Below are positions 60,214-64,000 of a stretch of DNA of 64,000 bases, one piece after another. The notes beneath the pieces were generated by a model. It was not told the origin of the DNA and searched no databases. It was given only the letters and a program-made list of their open reading frames with translations. A program made the translations under genes and the position numbers. The stretch's first letter is position 1. Every line of letters begins with the position of its first letter. The DNA comes from Rhizophagus clarus (taxonomy: Eukaryota; Glomeromycota; Glomeromycetes; Glomerales; Glomeraceae): the NCBI GenBank assembly GCA_015698045.1, contig BLAL01000191.1:740001-804000 (forward strand), read 5' to 3'.

Positions 60214-60368
60214 GTATATTTTATATTTATTTTTTTGGTTATATAATTATTACTGGATATTTTATATTTTTTTTTATTTTTTTTGTACGGTTGATCATAT
60301 GCGGGTTGGTTTATATAATTATCTTATATTATTATATACTATATATGTCAATATATATAAAATAAATG

Positions 60369-60521
60369 GGGTCTTTGCAATAGAAAGGTACGAAACTCAA
60401 AAAATTTTTTAAATTTACTTTATATGCCAATTATGTTTTTTATACAAAATAAGTGTAAATTTAATATTAATTAAATTTTTATTTTTTTTTGAGTTTCGTA
60501 CCTTTCTATTGCAAAGAACCC
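60369..60521. mobile_element. 153-bp MITE (copy 1) with 5-bp target duplication
   Basis: Inverted ends TCTTTGCAATAGAAAGGTAC then GAAACTCAAAAAA. AAATG flanks both sides (60364-60368 and 60522-60526). Copy 2 is at 63429-63584. Interior tataYgccaattatg is shared. Confidence 0.85.
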
Positions 60522-60834
60522 AAATGGTTTTTATTTGCTTATAAAATACAAAATAATGCTTTATTATTCGACCTTGAAAAACCTCTAGTTCGACTTATTT
60601 ATCAATTATATTCGGATTACATACAGTAGTTGAATATAGTTTTTTTTAGGGTCGAATAAATATGTAATAATGTCCTAATATAGGTAAAATGATGGTCAAA
60701 TTTTCTTTCCAAATTTGAGACGATTGGCACCCTAAATGCGCCAAAAAAATCGGCCTCAATTTGACATAGGTTAAATCGTCATTTGACCTATATTCGACCT
60801 GGTCAAATTTAGGCCAAATTGTTCTTTTTCGACT

Positions 60835-61085
60835 AGTATAATGTTGTGAAATGTTATTTTTCATATTAAATTGTTTATGTAAAAAACGTTTCACAACATT
60901 TTTTACAAGTTCTGCAAAAATAACCTTGCGAAATGTTATTTTTTATCAAATCATTTATGTAAAAAATGTTTCACAACGTTTTTTACAATGTTCGCAAAAA
61001 TAACATTGTGAAATGTTATTTTTTATATCAAACATTTATGTAAAAAATGTTTTGCAACATTTTTTTAACTACATTATTTAATAAA
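60835..61085. repeat. right subterminal repeats of the Tnp2-type element
   Basis: Four units of aaaaaacgtttcacaacatt plus ttttacaagttctgcaaaaa, inverted relative to the set at 53190-53530 or in the same palindromic family. Confidence 0.65.
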
Positions 61086-61281
61086 AAGACGTTTTTCTTA
61101 TAAAAAAAAGTTTTTATTATCGGTAAATCAGTTCGGTAAATTGCAAAACTGATACTGAAACTGAAAGTTTTAGTTCGATAAATCATAAAACTGAAATCGC
61201 TCTGATACCGAAACTGATCGGTATGGTTCGATAATTACCGAAACCAATCAGAGCCCTAGTTTCGAGGCAGATTATGAATTA

Positions 61282-61945
61282 ACTTTATGAAAAAATGTTG
61301 TGAAATGTTTTTTCAGTATATTTTATTAATAAAAAATGTTTCGCAATATTTTTTAATAGAAAATTTAATAAAAAAAATGTTTTTAGGATATTTTTTTATT
61401 TAAAATATTCGTAATAAAACTTTGGGTAATCAGGTTTATCTAGTTACCTGAAATAACCTGAATACTTTCCGCTAGTCAAAATCAATGCTATTGGGTATAT
61501 ATCAGATACCTATATATTAATAATTAATCAGGTATATATCAGGCTTTTTTACATATCAGGTACCTAATTTATCACATCTTAAAAATATGCCTAAAATTTA
61601 GTACCCAATATGTTATATCAGGCGCCCAATATTTGTACAAAATTCAAAAATTATTATATATATTGAATACTGATATTTGTATGAATCTTTTAATTTTTTT
61701 TTAATTAACGAACGTTTGCTTACGTTTCATTTTTTTCCTTTTATATCTTCCTTTCTTCTCTATCTCAACTTGATTGGATTGATCAGATCCAATCATTATA
61801 AAATTTTTTTATCGATTATCTAATAAAAAAAAATTGTTTTTCAGTTTTTAACCCAGTTTTTTTATTCCTTTTCTGGTTTAAGCCGAAATTATTTTTTATT
61901 TTCTTTTTGGTTTTGAACCAGAATTTACTTTCTTTTTTTTGTAAG
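61282..61945. other. repeat-derived spacer
   Basis: 61282-61390 continues the 78-bp-family array interrupted by the Tnp2-type element. 61430-61570 holds several atcaggta/tacctga inverted motifs resembling 44780-44890. No gene. Confidence 0.4.
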
Positions 61946-62169
61946 TATTGCCAGACGAATCATACAAACCCGTTCATATGTGTAAGACCTCATTAAGAAT
62001 AAATATTAACCACAATTTTCCCAATTAATCTATTCATCATATGTTTCTAAAATTAGTACTGATAAAAATTTTGTGACATAATGCTAATTTTTATTTTCAT
62101 GTTTTATTGATTTCACATGTTTTCTCAAAAATCTCTTTCCTTTCTACTATTTAACTTTTACGTTCCTTC

Positions 62170-62577
62170 TATTTTTGCTCAGTATGGGTTGTCAGTCACA
62201 AGATAGGAAAAAGAAGTTTTGAAAGTCAATACAAAAAATATGTGCGAGGGGCGAGAAAATTTGCTAAATGCATAAATGCCATAAATGCAAATCGATAAGC
62301 ACACTATAAAGCGCGCATTGAACTTGAGCGTGAAGAAGTACCTAAATGTAAAGTAGATGATAATGGTAAGTATTCCTTGGGTTTATGCTCAGCCATGATT
62401 ACATTTTTGTTTAGCAGTCTTGTGCATCCAATGATTATCAATCTTGCATTAGCTTTTTGTGTTGTATCCCCATTCTATTTAAGTAAACGGTTCCAGAAAT
62501 GGGTAATGCTTTTCACTAACACTGGAAAATACTTTTTTTTCCTTTTTTTAGATAACGATTCTAACATCAACTTGTAG
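62170..62577 (+). pseudogene. unidentified short gene fragment with one intron
   Basis: A frame reading SHKIGKRSFESQYKKYVRGA and, after an in-frame TAA, HYKARIELEREEVPKCKVDD ends at donor GTAAGT (62366). The next block after tttttttag (about 62551) reads NDSNINL and stops. The composition is protein-like and unlike the AT background, but I recognise no family. Confidence 0.3.
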
Positions 62578-62766
62578 ATCATTAGTTTGTTACCATTTTA
62601 TAAGTATTCAAGTAGAATAAAAGTTTTTATACTGTATCAATAATTTATTTTAGACGGTTTATGTTATTAATTAAATTTTTATGTTTTTTATCAGAGAAGA
62701 ATGATGTAATAATCTTATTATTTCACTACTATCTTATAATAAAACATATTTCTTCACTGTTTAATT

Positions 62767-63367
62767 AGGACCCTGAGCAATATATGTATAGGTAACAAAT
62801 AAATTCAAAAATTTTATAATAGCTCTATGCAAGGTTTTTTATTAAGGTGAATAAGCAAACTTAATATGTAACTTCATAAATTGCCCAAAAATAAGCAATC
62901 TAATCATATGACTTTATAATTAATTTTTTATCATCTAAAAATATGTTGATTACTTCCATATTTATTGCTTTGTGATATATAATTAATATTTCAATAAAAT
63001 CATCTTGACCAAAATATTTATTATAATATTTAATTTCGTTTTCTATTTATTAACTTTAATATATTATCATCAATTAAAACCTTCATTTCTGAAATATGAT
63101 AAAATATTACAATATTTAATTGGTATGAACGTACAATGATAAAATTTTTTATTATATAGTGTATATTGTATATTACCAAATTTATTCAAAAATAAGCAAT
63201 CGTAATATATGACTTATCAAAAATTTTGCAAAACATAAGTAAATTAAAAAAATGACATTGTTAATAAATATCATTAATTCTAAGTAAATTTAATCTCTAA
63301 CTGTGGCTAAAGTAGTATATTCTAAGCAAATAATTCTGTTACCTACACATATATTGCTTGGGGTCCT
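62767..63367. mobile_element. AGGACCC-family element, second copy, 8-bp target duplication
   Basis: Left end AGGACCCTGAGCAATATATG, right end reverse-complemented AGGACCCCAAGCAATATATG; the similarity continues as TRTAGGTAAC. Flanks GTTTAATT (62759-62766) and ATTTAATT (63368-63375) match at 7 of 8. The interior shares cccaaaaataagcaa with cccaaaaatacgcaa in the 8565-10136 copy. Non-autonomous. Confidence 0.8.
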
Positions 63368-63428
63368 ATTTAATTTGTACTTCCCATGATTATGTTTGTA
63401 TAATTTTTCAATAATTGAAATACATATG

Positions 63429-63584
63429 AGATCTTTGCAATAGAAAGGTACAAAACTCAAAAAAATTTTTAAATTTTACTTTATATGCTAATTATGATTT
63501 TTATACTAAAATAAGTGTAAAATTTAATATTAATTAAATTTTTATTTTTTTTTGAGTTTCATACCTTTCTATTGCAAAGGCCTC
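63429..63584. mobile_element. 156-bp MITE (copy 2) with 5-bp target duplication
   Basis: Same TIR as the 60369 copy (TCTTTGCAATAGAAAGGTAC). ATATG flanks both sides (63424-63428, 63585-63589). Confidence 0.85.
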
Positions 63585-63589
63585 ATATG

Positions 63590-64000
63590 TAGGGTAGAAT
63601 CAACCATGATATTGTTGATTGTACTTCATGCATAGTGTGATTAGTGTCATGTAATGCAAAAAATCATGTTTCTTTAACTCATGTTTAAACTCGTGATGAA
63701 TTCGTGCTTAACTTGAGTTGATAAAATTATTACAAAATCATTGATTTTATTAAATTTATCAGAATTTTTATACCTAATTAAAGATGATTAACATAAAATT
63801 CACTAATGATTTTATTATAATATTACCAACTTTTTTGTTAATCTTGGATATTTATTTTGAATTTAAATTGTTCACTTTGAATTCAAGTTGAACTTGAGTT
63901 TAACTTGAGTTTAACTCGTTCGCTCAAGTGTATTGTGAATCTGTAATTATTAAAATGTGATATGATATTTGTATATTGTAGATCATTAAATATTACATCA
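63590..64000. other. right-edge spacer
   Basis: Contains repeated ttgaacttgagtttaacttg motifs at 63650-63930. No gene seen. Confidence 0.4.

Larger units (their letters stand above)
51972..61281. mobile_element. 9.3-kb Tnp2-type (CACTA/Plavaka-like) DNA transposon with two divergent genes
   Basis: Inverted ends: TTCGTGATCTGCTTCAAA on the left and, reverse-complemented on the right, TTCATAATCTGCCTCGAAAC; the next conserved segment is TAGGGCTCTGATCAG at 53037 and TAGGGCTCTGATTGG ending at 61258, the left pair being split by a 1-kb foldback. ATTAA flanks both sides (about 51970 and 61278), a candidate 5-bp target duplication, and outside lies one interrupted 78-bp-family repeat array. Inside are a minus-strand Tnp2-type transposase (53864-57100) and a plus-strand coiled-coil gene (57845-60213). 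Confidence 0.6.

Overview
The window looks like a strongly AT-rich, transposon-laden contig from a filamentous early-diverging fungus; a Glomeromycotina (Rhizophagus-like) genome is my best guess. Reasons: intron-rich genes with short GT-AG introns and TACTAAC-like branch sites, fungal-type housekeeping proteins, and dense decayed LINE, hAT, pogo, piggyBac and Tnp2/Plavaka-like elements. No species-level call can be made without a search.

Layout. 1-3080: 5' part of a LINE on the minus strand (ORF1 and start of ORF2) next to a broken Myb/SANT-like gene. 3080-18510: almost pure repeat territory: a 50-bp minisatellite, a purine-rich tract, a TIR element carrying a tandem array of exon-like units (array A) with a MITE nested in it, an AGGACCC-ended element with 8-bp target duplication, foldbacks, a pogo/Tigger relic nested in a foldback, and a hAT element with two nonsense codons that carries a second, minus-strand exon-like array (array C). 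18510-19210: pyrimidine-rich tract. 20324-41543 is the gene island: DED1-type DEAD-box helicase; a REC114-like gene and the exportin CSE1/XPO2, divergent from a 142-bp promoter; a membrane-anchored coiled-coil protein of unknown role; a ketopantoate-reductase-family protein; glucose-6-phosphate 1-epimerase; NEDD8/Rub1. I rebuilt exon structures from splice sites and frame; all six multi-exon or long genes stay in frame from ATG to stop. 41880-64000: repeats again: a TA-flanked MITE, a piggyBac relic, a 78-bp repeat array, two purine-rich tracts, array B (13 exon-like units), a 1-kb foldback, a ~9.3-kb Tnp2-type element with two divergent decayed genes, and several small MITEs.

Most notable observation: three tandem arrays (A 6796-8247, B 48440-49986, C 17382-18151 on the minus strand) in which a tiny constant block of 41 nt (A, B) or 33 nt (C) is bounded, in nearly every copy, by a textbook 3' splice site (pyrimidine tract plus TAG) and 5' splice site (GTAAGG/GTAAGT). 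Array C introns also carry TACTAAC. These look like serially duplicated micro-exon/intron units. Two of the three lie inside TIR-bounded elements, and A and B share a conserved leader. Whether they are spliced, coding or regulatory cannot be decided from sequence alone.

The gene-island genes do not form a pathway; they cover RNA helicase function, nuclear export, meiosis (tentative), coenzyme/carbon metabolism and protein neddylation.
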